DNA of 64,000 nucleotides from Mugil cephalus (GCF_022458985.1 NC_061783.1:15755913-15819912), one strand, 5' to 3'. Shown: positions 12,601-25,346, counted from the first letter of the stretch. Translations and numbers: made by a program. The notes: generated from the letters alone by a model not told the origin.

Positions 12601-15600
12601 GGAGCTCCTCTTGGGTGAGCCAACTTCTTCCCGTTGCAGGCCGGGACCTTGCCACCAGGCTGCCCAGGTTCTCCTCTCTTTCTGGCAAGGGCTCCTCCGT
12701 CTCTTCAACTTCCCCGTCCTCTACCACCTCTTCCTCGTCCTCCTCGTCTCCGTCCCAGTGCTTCCTCTTCTGACCTTTTCTACGCTGGCCCTGGACCACT
12801 GACTCAATAGCATCTGTCACAGTATCACCATCCCACCCTCTTCCTCCCGCTAGCCGTTCTCCCCCTCTGTCCCTGTGACGGGTCTGATTCACCTCCACGA
12901 CGGGGGGTGGAGACGGCGGCGGGGAGGGCAGCGGGTGTTTCCTGGGACGCCCAGGACCCCTTTTCTTCACCACGTTGTTTCCTGTACGGGCTTGTCTCTG
13001 CAGCTTCTTGGCACGCAAGATTTTGTTGACGTGGTGCAGGCTGTGTTTGGATGGCTGTGCCCGATGAGAGTGGTGGGACATGGAGGCGTCCAGGCAACAG
13101 TCCTGAGAGGGAGAGAGGGAGGAGGAGGCAGAGCCATGGGAGTGAAAGAGAGACGACTGGTGATGGTGATGCTGCCGGTGGTGTAAAGATCCTTCAGACC
13201 CTTCGGAGGTAGGGAGGGCAACACCTCTTGTCTGGATACCTGTTGATCCTGGAAGAAAAGAAAAACAAATCGCCAAATTAATGCTACATGCAAAATTTTT
13301 TACATTTTTTAAGGGTGATTATCACTCATCATTAGCAATCACTTTCTCATTTTTCCCATAAATCCTTCTTCAAATCTCTCTCTATTTTAACCCATATGTC
13401 ACCATTGTCTTTCACTTTACTCTTCATGCTTTCCATCTTTGTATGGACTTGAAGGAAGTGACGTAGATGAAGGTGTAAATCAATGGACAGCATCATGTTT
13501 TTCTACACTGGTCCCTTACAAATAAACTATTAAGTAAATAAAAATAAATTTTACTGCTTCACTTTTCAAACATATTCTTGTTGTTCCTCATGAGTGTTAA
13601 GGTTCAACATCCTCTTCCAACCTCCTGCCCTTAGATATTTGCACAGAGATGATAAGATAAGAGAAACGTTGCGCATGTATTGTGATTTAGACTAGAACAT
13701 GTGAGATGTTAGTCAAGGCTCAGCGGCAACAAGCATTTCAAATATCACTTGGTTAGAGGAGATCAAAGTGGATCACCATTAATTTATCCACTTCTGTCAT
13801 TCACTTTTTGTCTTGTGTGTCAGCTCAGTCTCCACTTTTGCCCTCCATTATACTTACAAGTCTGTGACCGCTCACTGACCTCAAGCACTGAGCTCTAATG
13901 CGGGATTATGCTGGCTCGGTTTAAACTGCACCATATTGCCACAATGGAAACCTTTCAGGTTCCCATCTTACCCCCATGCACATAAACAATATTCATACAC
14001 AAACACCCATCTTGGCACATTTCACACCAACGCACGAGCCGCCCTGATGAAGCGCCCTAACTCAAATCAGCAACATTAGCCGAGCCCAGGTGCTGGGCGT
14101 ACAACCAGACAGGACTGGGCCTCGCATTGTGGGCTTTTGAGGGGAAAGTCGACTAAATATAGCATGTTAACAAAACACTCCACCCCTTCAGTAAGATGAG
14201 CTCTGGCTGAAATGCTGTACCAACTGGGGCCAAGTGTGGCCATCCACTCTCGCAGAGGAGCCAGTTTAAGTAATTACGTATGCTTTTTTTTGCCAAGCCT
14301 TTAACCACTAGTAAGAGCTACCAAATGTCAGCGTATGCTCAGGGGATGTCATTGGTTTTTCAAGGGGATTTTTTTTTTCACTAAAATAAGTGGCCCATTC
14401 CACTCATTTTCTCAGATGGTGCAGCTGAAAGAGCAACAGAGACAGAACTGATCATTTTCCAGAGTTGTTTGTTATATCCACAGCTGAGGTATGAATGGTT
14501 CCAGTGGCAACCACTGTGCAATCTCAAAACACACAATGACAGATTCTCAACAGAGACACATGCTTCGCTGTGTATAGATAAAGGACAATTTAAAAAAGCC
14601 CACTTGCTGTGCCATATGGCAATGTTTGAGGGGGTTACTGTCCAAATGCACAATCCAGGAGTCAGTGCTCAATCTAACAGACTGTTTCACTATTGCTGTG
14701 CCAAGTAATAAAGCTCACCAGACACCAGCCAATCATACTCTGACATAGGATTCATAACACATCTGCATCACATTTATTTTTTCTGAATGAATCTGATGCA
14801 TAATTGACTCCAGTAACCTTTAACAATATGACATTAAATGCATTTTTTGTATCAAATAGCTCATCAGTGTCACTAGTGTACCGAGCTACATGAAGGGTAA
14901 GGCTTTCAATGCAATTCTCTCAATGTTCCAACGCATTCATTTCTATTAAATAGATCACATCTATCCTGCTGTCCTGCCAGTTTATCACTATAACCAGACT
15001 TTTCATACAGATGTTTTTTTTCAGTTTTAAACAACTAGATCAGACCTACCTAATTCTCTCCTCTCTGCTGATGCTGAGCGATCCTTCCTCATCGATCGGT
15101 CCATGTGGGAGAAGCCGGAGCTCTCTGTAACTCCCTCAGACTTTCTGCTTCTGCCCACCTTCATTGAAGTGCGGGTGAGAGCAGACGCAAACAGATTTGT
15201 CAGATTCGGAGAATCGTGGGCTTCTACATCCTCTGTGGGGGTGAGAGGCTCCTCGTCCTCGCTGTCCGAGCAGGCTGCTGGGTCTTCTGCCCGTCCATCT
15301 GAGAAAGAACCCTGGCCAGGTGCTATTTGATTCCGCGAAAGCTTGGAGTAGTCCGTTTCAGAGCTGCCCATCCTGAACCAGGACTCCACTGGATGGTGGC
15401 CCTTTGAGCTGCTACCCAACGCAAGCCTGGAAGGTCCTAGACAGGACATGGAGCTCTCTTTGCGCTTGTACCTTTCTGCAGATGAGGATGAGGAAGAAGA
15501 AGGGGAGTTGGCAGAGGTGGTGGCAGTTTGCTTGCTGCCACTGGTGCTGGTGGTGGCGTCTCGGCCAAAGCGGCATCGTTGTAAAGACTCTGCCATTCCC

Positions 15601-18600
15601 AAAGTGCCAACTCGCTCTCCTTTACTTGATGGCCCACTGTCAGAAATCCCTGCACTAGACCTGCTCCCTGATCCACCTCTTGCTGCTTCCTCTCTGTCCT
15701 CCTCTGCACAGCGTTCTCTATGTTTGTGCCTGTGTTTATGTTTGTGGTGCCAGTTGAAGGAAAGCTCAGATGACATGGGTGGGTACAGGACAGGGGACCT
15801 TCCTGCACCCAGGTACTCCTGCCTAAGCAGCTTGTGTTTTTTCTTATGAAATTTGGAAGGGTTCAGCAGGAGATGTGAAGGGTGGTGATGATGCATGTAA
15901 GATGTCGGTGGAGGAGGGGGGAAAGATGGGGAGTGGTGAGAGTGGTGGGATGGGCCTCCATGTGGTGACTGGTGGTGCGGGTGAGGATACAGAGCGCTTG
16001 CTGGAGGAAAGCCTCTGTAATAGCCCAAACCCAGGGGCCCAGAAGAGTAAGGAACGCTGTAAGAAGGGTGGTAGAAGCCTCCGCTCGAGAGAGGGAATCC
16101 TAGCCCAGGTACAAAGGGAACTTCTGACATTGATTCTCTCAGTTTGGGAGGACGTCCTCGTTTCTTCTTCATGTCTGGTTTACGAACATAGTGCAAGGGG
16201 TCGCAGGAATATGCAGGATGGGAGTAAAAGCTGCCAAAATTAACCCTGAAGATTGTAGGCAGGAGGTCCCTGTGAACATAATGATGTGGAGGTGGGCCGC
16301 CAGTGCCACCTATGCCACCACTGGACCTACTTCCCACACCTGGCACTCTACTTGATCCAGCTGGTATTCCAATTCCACTGCCGAGCCGGTGTCCTGTCGT
16401 CCGGTGAGCTATCCGAATTTCACTTAGTCTCACGACAATCTCATCCAGCTCAGCAAGAAAGTCTGGATCGAGCCGCCTGGACCGCAGCTGTAAGTACTTC
16501 TTCTTGCGTTTCCTCTTCTGTCTCTTAAGCTTCTCATAGCCAGGGCAGCCATGGCTGCGGCGTTTACATTTGTGCTTATGCTTCTCCTTGTGTCCCAGTA
16601 AAGAGGAGGCGGGTGCCGCTGGATGAGGTCTCCGGGGATCAGGAGATGACCTTGCCCCGTGGGGCGATGGAGAGGGTGAGGGATGCTCCATGAGTACAGT
16701 GGCGTGCCGACGCCTGCCTCTGGAATTGAGTCCCATCCCTGGACCCATAGCTGAGCCCATGACCCCCGGCATTAACAATCCACTGCCGATCCCAGGTGGC
16801 ATCCCAATTCCACCCAAGCTGCCTGCACCACCAGCTTTCTCACCGCGGTCAGAAGTGCTGTTGTTGTCCGTTCCTATGCCACTGTCACTGGGCACCGTCT
16901 CCTCACTGTGTGACTCACTGACTGGTGATGGAGTTGCTTCTTTCAGCTCGTTGAGAGGGGCAGGGGAAGTGGGATGGAGTGGCCTGGGAGGGGAAAGCTT
17001 ATGATAATGGTAATGCTGCCTGTAATGGTGGTGATGGTGGTGGTATCCACGACAAGATGACTTTTTCTGGGAAGCTGCCGTGGCCATAGACGATGAAGTC
17101 GTGCCGAGCACATGGTTACGAGGATTAGGGGCCGAAAAGGTTGGAGGAGGAAAGGAGAAAGTGTTGTGGCTATGATGGGTGTTAGAATAATGAGAATGAC
17201 CTGCAAAATGCACCGAACCGGGCTCCACAAAGCTGGCATCGCTGATGGGACTGTGGCCTCCACTTGACTGTGACAGCGAGGGAGAGGGAAAGACATCTGA
17301 AGAGGAGAGCTGGTGCTGGGATTGTGACTGATGGTGATGGAGAGGGGAAGTGGTGTTTGGAGATAGAAAGGGTTCTGGTGGTGGCGTTGTCGCCGAGACG
17401 TTAGATGCTGCTTTTGGTTTACGACCTCTCCTCTTTCCCATGTATATCGTCCCCTTTTTACTAACATTAATTTGTGGTCCTAGTTTTCCCCCAAAAGAGG
17501 CAGCCAGGGAGGACAATGATTGAGTTGTAGCTTCCACAGCACCAGCCACCCCACTGGTGGTGCATTTAGGGGTGTCTTCTGTTCTTGGGCCTAAGAGGAA
17601 CTGACTGAGAATACGCTTTCGCTTCACACTTTTCATCTTATTAATCTTGCCGATAATAGTTTTCATGATAAGCTGCCCGTTTCCTTTGTTGCGGAACCGC
17701 CTGTCTCCCATGTCTCCTGCTTCTGGAGCCAATGTGGGAGGCTGGCCCTCTTGGGGTAAGGTAGGCGGAAGGCGCTTGGGGCGTCCACGTTTTCTAGGCA
17801 TAGGTTTAGGGGGATTCAGATCCACCTCTGGGTGAAGAACAGGTGGATCCTGTTCTTCTTTGGATTTCAGCAGAGATGAAAAGACGTTAGAAGGGGCCTG
17901 TTTGTTGGGGGGATTCCCAGGGGCTGGTGCGTCAAGCCTTGGCATTTTAGACTTTGGCCTTCCCCTTTTCTTAGGCTGGGGCGGGAAAAGCTGTGACACT
18001 GGACTTTGAGGCACAGGATTTGGTTTGACCTTATTTGGATTGGGCGGTCTGCCTACAGGTCTTTTAACCGGCGGTGATGGCATTTCCAAGCTTGAAGCTA
18101 AAGGCATGGTGGTTTTGTTCTCTGTGAAGGGACTGTCCTGGCATGCTCTTTGATTCTGCGCCTTGTTCATAACACGCGTCCAGCGGGGTTTCCTTCCCCT
18201 GCGTTTTTTAAGGGGTTTGCTGTCCTGCTCAGCGGGAGAATCTAGTGATGAATCGGGAGAATCATCTCTTAGAGGTGTCTGTGGGCTCTCATCGTCATCA
18301 TCATCCTCATCCTCATCCTCTTCCTCCTCGTCATCATCATCGTCGTCTGGCTCTGGTGGAGACGGCGCCCTTTGTCTAACAGACTCAGGGGGGCTGCTAG
18401 TCCGACCAGGACGACTGCTATCCCGATTAGGACTACGCTTACTTGGACTCGAGCTCTTTCCCCTCTCAACCCGCAGTGACTGATTACTCTGCCCCTTGTC
18501 TTTCCCCTCTGGTTTGCCTGTTCCATTTGAAGGAGGGTACTTGGTTAAGTCTCTGGGGCTGTCCCTGTCCTGTTCCCTCTCAGCCGTACTGCTTTCCTCT

Positions 18601-20654
18601 GCCAGGGCAGGGGACTCTCGCGCATGGTGTCCTTGAGAGGGAACAGGGGAGCTCAGGTGACTCACTGCACTCACCGTCCTCTGCTCAGCCGAGGTGGAGG
18701 AAGAGGATGAAATAGGACAAGATGGAGAAGACGTTGCGTGGGGTAGGGAGTGAGCAGGACGAGAATGTTGCTTTGAAATGCTACTGTTGTCGTTGTTGCC
18801 GTCCTTTGACATGGCCGACAGGCGGTTATTGCCGTAAGTGAATGCTGGGCTGCTGTTGCCACTGCTAGCTTTTTCAGACCCATCTGAATCTTCTTTCATC
18901 AGTTGTGTCGGGCTAGGTGGATTATCTGAAGCACAATCTTTGTTCCGTGAACCATAGGGCCGACCAGGTGGTCTTGACACAGGAGGTGGTGGAGAAAGGT
19001 GAACCATTCTTGAATATGTGTTCCTGTTGGCCATAGCCCTGTCTCGCTGCTTGGCTGTGGGAGCCATGAAGCCTGAGCTTGGTAGAGGAGGAGTGGGATC
19101 AATCTTTGCAGGTTTGGCTGGCTTAGGAGTCTTTGATGGCGGGCAAGTCGCTATAAGTTGAGCTAATTTCTCAGTGACTGTTGGCGCTACCCAACCTTGA
19201 ACTTTGTCCTTGTCTCTCTGACTTTCTGTGCTGTATGTGTACTGAGGTGACTTAACACCTTCGAAGCTGGGTTCTTTTGATGCAGGTAGTGGTGGAGAAG
19301 GTGAAGACGTCCGAGCGTTGGGTTGTGGAGGCTGTGTTTTCTTCCCAGAGGAATGCGTTTTGCAGTCTGGTGGAGGGCGGTGAAGGTTAAGGGGTCTCTC
19401 TGATGTGGTGGTGGTGGATGCTTTTGTGTCTGACTTTGAATCAGACTTGCAATCTGTCTTTGGTGGGCCCTGGGAAGAAAAAAAAATACAAGGCAAGTGA
19501 TTAATTGTCACCAAACATTATATTATAATTAATAAATGTAGCACCCAATTTAAAGTTACACAAAATATGGCAAAAAAAAAAGCAATGTTCTTTTTAACCT
19601 TATACAAATACGTATTCAGTGCCAAAATATTTTCAGTCCAATTCATGGCAGGCGGGATGGGGGGGAGGGTGTTACATTCAATAACACTTATTAGGGTCAG
19701 ATTGGGGACAGCGAGGGAGAGCTAGAGAGAGAGGGGTCATGCAAGGATGGGGGTGGAGAGGACATGGCCAGGCAGAGACAGAGGATAGACGACACAGACG
19801 AAGGGAGAGTGGAAGGGGTGGTGCCGAGTGAATAGAGGCAAGGCAATGGAAAGCACAAAGAAAACTAAGGAACAATTTATGATGTGCTCTTTTTTACTGC
19901 GGTGATTACTAGGGTCGCATTGTTATGGATGCTGCTTTACCAGTGACTGACTATTAGTGACTATTTTAGGAAGTAGGATGCATGAACAAAACCAGGGTAT
20001 CCGCTGCTGAATCAAAATACGTAAAATGACTATGTTCTCATTCCTTACCCTTTTTGCTGGAGCACTTCCATTCACTTGTGATGGTGACACGGTGGTTGTG
20101 CTGGCAAGAGGAGGAGCGGGAGGAGGTGGTGTTAGAGCTTTAGAAGAAGGAGCTGATGAAGATGATGTGGCTGGTGGTCTGTTTACACTGGGACTCTTTT
20201 CCCTCTCTTTTTCCCTGCCCTGTGAAGGACTTTGGCTCTGACTGCCTGGCCCATCGCCTGTAGCTGCTGCACGGTTTCCACGAGCACTGCCTCCTCCACG
20301 ACCCGTATGCCTCAACGTGGCCCTGAAGGCTGGTCGGCACACGTAATTCTCCAAGATCTTAGGGGGCTTCTTCATGCGCTTTGCTTGAAGGCCAATCTTA
20401 AGTTTGACATTGCCCTCAGACAGACTGCTCTCTTTGATGGAGAAATGGGACTGGTCGCCACCTGCACCTCCTGGGCCACCTGCACCTCCTGCACCAGCAG
20501 AGACAGCGGCAGCTCCCTCCTTCTCTCGGTCCCTCTTCTTCTCCTCCTCCTCTTCTTTCTTTCCACCCCCTCCCTCCTTCTCGCGCTCCCCTGAAGAAGC
20601 ACCAGAGAGAAGGGGCGGCGGAGTTGCAGTTCTCCCCTGAATCTTCTGATCCAT
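141..20654 (-). CDS. ash1l: ASH1-like histone H3K36 methyltransferase (24 of about 25 coding exons; 3' exon off the left edge)
   Basis: Nuclear chromatin regulator of the Trithorax/ASH1 family; the family dimethylates H3K36 and keeps developmental genes active. Coding exons (minus strand, 5' to 3'): 20654-20049, 19469-15050, 13248-12588, 12422-12249, 12108-12014, 11631-11558, 11406-11361, 11151-11043, 10906-10700, 10528-10382, 8186-8078, 7977-7828, 7241-7174, 6920-6754, 6654-6502, 6372-6318, 5946-5814, 3889-3566, 3183-3097, 3001-2911, 2374-2236, 2123-1951, 1659-1493, 600-141. All junctions are GT-AG and in phase. They total 8,815 nt, or 2,938 codons plus one base, close to the roughly 2,970 aa of mammalian ASH1L. 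Domain order: basic and Ser/Pro-rich N-terminus, several AT-hooks, AWS, SET, post-SET, bromodomain, PHD, BAH. The final short exon, which follows the conserved [12 protein letters not shown] helix, is not in the window. Identification is firm. Confidence 0.97.
1493..2374 (-). CDS. ash1l: ash1l coding exons 21-23 (BAH domain)
   Basis: Exons 2374-2236, 2123-1951 and 1659-1493. They encode the BAH-type module [75 protein letters not shown] and [20 protein letters not shown]. Phases run 1, 2, 1, 0 across the exon borders. Conservation against mammalian ASH1L is near-complete by eye. Confidence 0.95.
2911..3889 (-). CDS. ash1l: ash1l coding exons 18-20 (bromodomain end, Gly/His tract, PHD finger)
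   Basis: Exons 3889-3566, 3183-3097 and 3001-2911. Exon 18 finishes the bromodomain ([20 protein letters not shown]), then has a low-complexity insert of four His and a pure run of 15 Gly. The first half of the PHD follows ([25 protein letters not shown]). Exon 19 gives VWQHFDCM and [13 protein letters not shown], completing a C4HC3 PHD. Exon 20 starts the BAH domain ([17 protein letters not shown]). Confidence 0.95.
3659..3730 (-). repeat. In-frame (GGA)15 / (CAC)4 triplet tract in ash1l
   Basis: The plus strand shows 15 consecutive TCC triplets at 3674-3718, read on the minus strand as 15 GGA glycine codons. Four CAC histidine codons precede them, and Ala-Gly4-Pro-Gly follows. The pure codon use marks a recent triplet expansion inside a coding exon between bromodomain and PHD. 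Confidence 0.9.
5814..7241 (-). CDS. ash1l: ash1l coding exons 13-17 (linker and bromodomain)
   Basis: Exons 7241-7174, 6920-6754, 6654-6502, 6372-6318 and 5946-5814. They encode [39 protein letters not shown], the alpha-Z region [20 protein letters not shown] and the core [20 protein letters not shown]. The usual bromodomain Tyr-Asn pair that contacts acetyl-lysine is not seen: the sequence reads NAEKYYGKKS across the 5814/3889 junction. As far as I recall, mammalian ASH1L shares this atypical reading. Confidence 0.94.
7828..8186 (-). CDS. ash1l: ash1l coding exons 11-12 (end of SET, post-SET)
   Basis: Exon 8186-8078 encodes [20 protein letters not shown] and the DYNFHS end of SET. Exon 7977-7828 encodes the post-SET zinc-binding [10 protein letters not shown] followed by a basic Lys/Arg-rich tail ending KHQLKKR. 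Splice phases are 2 into exon 11 and 0 between the two exons. Confidence 0.95.
8187..10381. other. ash1l intron between coding exons 10 and 11 (2.2 kb)
   Basis: No coding sequence or clear transposon is recognisable. A short CA run lies near 9,035-9,050, and a lone perfect D-box (TTACATAA, 9488-9495) occurs, which is expected by chance at this length. The other long ash1l introns (601-1492, 3890-5813, 13249-15049) likewise show only AT-rich sequence with short homopolymers. Confidence 0.45.
10382..12108 (-). CDS. ash1l: ash1l coding exons 5-10 (pre-SET linker, AWS domain, first part of SET)
   Basis: Six exons: 12108-12014, 11631-11558, 11406-11361, 11151-11043, 10906-10700, 10528-10382. Exons 5-7 encode the family linker with [14 protein letters not shown]. 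Exons 8-9 encode the Cys-rich AWS domain ([27 protein letters not shown]). Exon 9 opens the SET domain with the cofactor-binding [10 protein letters not shown] and [11 protein letters not shown]. Exon 10 carries [11 protein letters not shown], the SET signature NHSCxPN near residue 2168. Catalytic residues look intact. Confidence 0.96.
12249..13248 (-). CDS. ash1l: ash1l coding exons 3-4
   Basis: Exons 13248-12588 and 12422-12249. The first includes the AT-hook [11 protein letters not shown] and a long acidic stretch, then [12 protein letters not shown]. The second carries the conserved basic patch [19 protein letters not shown]. The junction is phase 2 (GG|C). This linker precedes the catalytic module. 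Confidence 0.93.
15050..19469 (-). CDS. ash1l: ash1l giant coding exon 2 (AT-hooks and conserved central region)
   Basis: A single 4,420-bp exon, residues 203-1675, matching the giant exon of vertebrate ASH1L. It carries GRP-type AT-hook cores ([50 protein letters not shown]). It also holds an acidic Asp/Glu run near 18,300-18,350, His-rich stretches, and the conserved motifs [14 protein letters not shown] and [20 protein letters not shown]. Overlapping open frames on both strands are shadows caused by its Ser/Pro/His-rich composition. The donor at 15049 leaves phase 1. Confidence 0.96.
20049..20654 (-). CDS. ash1l: ash1l coding exon 1 (N-terminus)
   Basis: Encodes residues 1-202, beginning MDQKIQGRT. 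It holds a Lys/Glu-rich charged stretch, an Ala/Gly-rich stretch, and then a conserved-looking segment with [20 protein letters not shown] that is typical of the ASH1L N-terminus. A Ser/Pro-rich tail follows. The exon ends ...AAA AGG|GTAAGG at 20049 in phase 0. Confidence 0.9.
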
Positions 20655-20849
20655 CAGAACCTTAGTGCGGCGTGCAAGTTATACAGGGAGTGGAAGTTGT
20701 GGATACAAGGTAGAGTTTTTGTGTTGGGGTGGGAAAGGGGTGAGGGAGGGGAAAGGGGGAGGGAATAACGGCAAGGGTGAAGCGCTCCTTGTATTGAGGT
20801 GGCTTCTCTCCCTTCCTTGGCTGACCAGCCCTCTTTCTCCGTCCTTCAA
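20655..20849 (-). other. ash1l: ash1l 5' UTR part of the start-codon exon
   Basis: A strong acceptor (pyrimidine run then CAG at 20852-20850) opens the exon at 20849. It continues without a donor to the ATG at 20654-20652. The UTR is purine-rich on the mRNA strand, with GA-rich patches. The start codon was chosen because its frame runs through the whole exon and stays in phase with the large exon that follows. Confidence 0.65.
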
Positions 20850-23800
20850 CTGCAGAGGCAAAAACAGGTATAGTGGAGGGGATAGAGGAAAAGAGACAAG
20901 GGAAAGGGAAAAAAAAACAAAATCCACATTAATTACTGCAACACAGAACAAGAAACAAACATTTTCAGTCTTGCATATAACAATAAAACTGTGTACAAGT
21001 CTGTCTTATGATGTATTATGAGTTTTGGAGGCACAGACATTTGTATGACTTGTGCTGTGCGAAATTTCAGCCTAATTCCGCTAAAATTTCATCAAAAGTT
21101 TCAGTCACTATTGTTGAAAGAGAAGCCGGAGGTGGAAACAAAGATTGACCTGGCTGGCAAAAAAAGACACAGCGCTGACTAGCGTTGTTACAGAGCGAGC
21201 CAGACTGATGAGCATACAAGCATAAATGGCTCTCACCGGCGTAAATTACTGCGTCTAGGTACCGCTGTACTCTTAAAGCACCTTAAGGTATGTCTCAAAG
21301 ATTTTCATTTCATTTCACAACACAGCAGGAGAGCATTATTCACTCAGAAATAAAGTAACAGTAAAGCCTATATAGGCTCTAAACAAAAAAAAACACACTG
21401 AATCTGGATGGTTTTAGGGAAGTAAATAACAAGCTAACAAACTTAAATAGCTTCATAAAAAGTTGCGCGTAACTTTACTCGAACATTCACACAGTCACAA
21501 CAAACTCGAAAATCATATTTCCGATTATAAAACAATACACCAGAAATCTCTTCTCTGGTCTGTAAAGCACCTCCATTACTGCGCCTGGACATATGATCAG
21601 TCTGATCCGCTCATTTTAAAAACATTTTCATCAAACACAATCGGGGTATCACTAGTGCAAAGCAGACAGAGGACAATCATTTTTATGATCTACTTGGCCA
21701 GAGACTGACCTTCATTCTGCCAGGGTGACTTTTTATGGTGTGCTCTTTCTCACAGCCTATAACAATCTGTGACCTATTTACACCACGCCAAAGCTCTTCT
21801 ACCTGAGAAGCGTAACCTTAGGCACAAGGACTCTGAATTGTCCACCTGCGATTTACAAAGCACACATGGTTCAGAGTCAATAGTTAATCCCACAGTGCTG
21901 CCACATCCTTCCAAGTGATATGGGGTAAGATGCCGAATGAGCAGTCCCTTAAGTAGGCTCATTAGCTGCAGTGGAAAAGGGTTTCTGTGATAGTGGCAAA
22001 CTGCTCATATCCGACGTTAGCACAGCAGCAGAAGAGAGCAGCATGCTTCTTAATTGTGCTCCTTAGAGGATAGCCCAATTCAATGAAGTTGTCTACAGCT
22101 CCCCGTGGTCACTGAGTGATTTAATGCGGATTCGCCCCCGAGCAGGTGCTTTCTCCGGGTGAAGTCATTTGGAGGCAATTCAGAACTGTGACCTCAGCAC
22201 ATTGGGTCCTCTGGGACTAGACAGAGGATCCAGCCGCCTTTCCCAGCCTTCGCCAGCAGCAACTGAGAGTGAGTGATAGAGCGTCAACGTGCCGGCGGTT
22301 TCTCTGCACCCTGCATTAGTGGAAAGCACTAAAAGAGCTACTTAATGGATCCTCAAGAAAGTCATACAAGTCGTCACATTGGTAAAGAGAGGAAAAAAAA
22401 AACAAGAAATCTACCCAACACATCATCGTACATGTGCGTGCTTTGGATTATGAGTGTGGAAAACAGTAGTAGATTTTTTTTTTCTGTTTCAGCTGAACCA
22501 AGCAGTACACTTTTTGGGAGTCTCGTCTGTAGTTCCCCCACGCCCTCATCTCTGTGTTTACTTCAATTACTCACTCCTTTTTGCCTCAAAACTGCACTCT
22601 CCCCCGACTATACATACCACACTCAAATCACACCTCCCTCTTTTCTTTAACACTCCATCAATCTCCGCGCTCTTTAAGCTTTTCCGTCCCCTTCCTGCTC
22701 TATTTCGCAAACTTGGAAAGCAGCCGTAACGGCGTACAAACTAAAGTCACTGTGTTCCCACTTTAATCGAAAACACATTTCACCCATCACCCACCCCACA
22801 AACTCGGTTCATCGTGTCCTTCTTACACACTGTGACAAATGTTCCCCTCATTCTTTTATACTGAAACGCTTCACGGTGATGGGAGCTGCTTCCGTTGCTG
22901 AAAATAAACCACCGTACTACCTAACTTTGTGAGCGAATACTGACACGGGTCTGGAGATTAGCGCCCGAGAAAGTCAAAACATTTTTTCCCTAACCGCTAA
23001 CACGCCAAGACAAGTTAATTATCTGATGCTAGCCTCTGTCCAAATTGTGACTGATAATCTTTGACACTGAAGTATATAATGTTTTCACGTTTAGCGGCGA
23101 GGTACTTTTGTGTTTACCACGCTGTCGTTTCATTTTTGTTTCGAGTCATACCACGCAACGACAATCTACTATCGGTTTCGAAGTCTGATATTACTCAAGT
23201 CTGACACTTGTTTTTCGTTTAGGTCCAGAGCAATTACGACAATTTAAAGAAGAAGAAAAAAGGGTATATATATGTCTATATACATACATACATACATACA
23301 GTAAATACAACAAAATAGTAACAATATGAATACCAGAGTACCAATAATCAATATCAGGCCAGCAACCAAAGAAATGGCAGAGCAGGGAGGAACGTAGTAA
23401 ACAACTTCCAGTACCCCCTCCCATTTCTTTCCTCCCCTTACTCCCTCCCTCCTTTCACTCCCTGCTCACTTTTGCACACGTTGTTCATAACTGCCGATTT
23501 CCCTTTGGTCATAGCAATAGTATCCAACCCACCCACCCCCACATCATTCACATGAGGGCTGGCGTCTGCCCCAGTGAGAGAGCTCCCCTGTCATTTCCAA
23601 GGCTTTTTACTCCATCGGCATGAGCACAGAGCCGTGCTCTGGTGGGGGGCGGGGGGCAGGCAAATTCCTTTACTACTATTACTACTACTACTACCATTGC
23701 TTTAAAGTCATGTAGCAGCGCAAATGAGAGATGTTTAAGCACTGAACACGAAGGAGTTGCCGTCGAGGCTTGAATGGGAATGACAGGTGTCAGTCAGACA

Positions 23801-25346
23801 ATGCTTAGAAGTTCAGCTACTAATGAGTTTGGAAACACACCGCAAAACATACATATATGTATAAATCAAATAACGTTATCTGCTTTACGGTTTCCTGCAC
23901 AGTCAACGCTGCCACCTCAAAAGAGTAACTGATGTGCGATCGCCTCTTAATTTTCACTGAGACAGCTCATAAAAATTCACTGTTTCACTGTTTAGTCATA
24001 ACAACCGCCTCAGCCGAAAAAGGAAACCCGGGTTCAGAGACATGCACTGGCAGTTTCTCAAAGTACTCAGCAGTGCATGCTGTGCAGTAATAACCAAACA
24101 GAACCAGCGAGCCTTCACCTTAATGTCAGAAGCAATCAGCAAACATGACAAGTTTAGGATTTTGCACTCACCTCTGAAATTGTCCAAAAACGGCGTTCAC
24201 ATTATTTGGCTCACTGTCCTGCCTTCATGTGTATCAACGTGGTGGCCACATATTTTTTTTTGTAATCATCCAACAGCTGAAAACACCAGAAACCAAAACA
24301 TGGTCAGGGTCGTACACATCTAAGAAGAAAAAAAAAAAAACTACAGAAAAAGAAGAGGAGCTACAGGGACAACATAAAAAAAAAGAAGTGTATTGTCCCT
24401 TTTCCTAAAGCTACAACCGCATGTGCTGTTTTCAAACGTGCCAATACAACATCACGAGGAAGCGAAGAAAAAAAATAATCAAGATCTTGAAGGCAGCCAC
24501 AAATCTGAAACGGAAATCATTGCACGCAGCTTCTTACCACCTACAAAAATAGATTAGTAACCTTGCCAGCTCCAAAACACAAAGTTGTGTGTGTGTGTAT
24601 GCAAAAAAGCTGAGTGCCAACATGTGAAAGCATCTCCCCTAAAAATAATGTATTTCATAATCCTTAAGATAACAACAAAACGGAGCTGTAAAGACGCACG
24701 GGCGGCGCTCAATATAACCCCGTGTGTATAATAAAAAGCTTTGTGTTTATTTTGTTATAAGCTAGTAGCTATCATCCGTCCAATAATAAAACAGCCCGTG
24801 CTACGTTTTGTATCAATGGCAGCTAACTAGCCATCTATCAGCAGCCTGTTTGAGGACGATTTAGGCAAATTTCTCCCCAGCACAGCCTTAACCTGTGCTG
24901 TATGCGAGCAGGAGACGAGTGCTAGACGCTTACAGCTTTCGTATAGTTTGCGTAAAAACCGAGTGTATATGACACAACCCGGGACAAGTGATGCACATAA
25001 TCTTGCATCTCCGTCACAGACACTCGTGTTACTACATCTCAGGCTACGACGGCTAACGATGCACTAGCAAGTGAGCTAAACCAGAAAAAAAAAAAAAAAA
25101 TCTTCCCACGCCGGTTAAAAGACAAAAGCACAATCAAATCGACCGGAGAGAAGGAGAAAAAGCAGACACGGAAAAATACGGCGGATTATATTCCAGTGGT
25201 ACAAAGTAACGTATGCAGCGCCGTGTAGGTTATTAAAAAAAACACTAACTGTCAACAAAATGGCGGCTGCGTTGAATCAACAGAGACCCGAAATGGATCT
25301 CCTTGTATTTCTTCTTCCTCGCTGCTAAAAATCCAGTTTTCCTTAC
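20850..25346 (-). other. ash1l intron 1 (4.5 kb)
   Basis: AT-rich, with simple repeats: an ATAC-type run near 23,260-23,310, several A-runs, a (TAG)n-like patch near 23,670-23,700 and a short TG run near 24,585. I see no second gene. Short open frames here lack splice-consistent coding signal. Confidence 0.5.
25257..25267 (+). promoter_or_regulatory. YY1-type motif (AAAATGGCGGC) near the ash1l start
   Basis: A perfect match to the core of the YY1 consensus AAnATGGCGGC, about 80 bp inside the putative first intron of ash1l. The motif reads on the plus strand, opposite to ash1l. Confidence 0.55.

Noticed and set aside
16943-17467. 174-aa frame on the minus strand inside the giant ash1l exon
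   Set aside because: It is an alternative frame of the Ser/Pro/His-rich ash1l exon, whose main frame is conserved and continuous for 4.4 kb.
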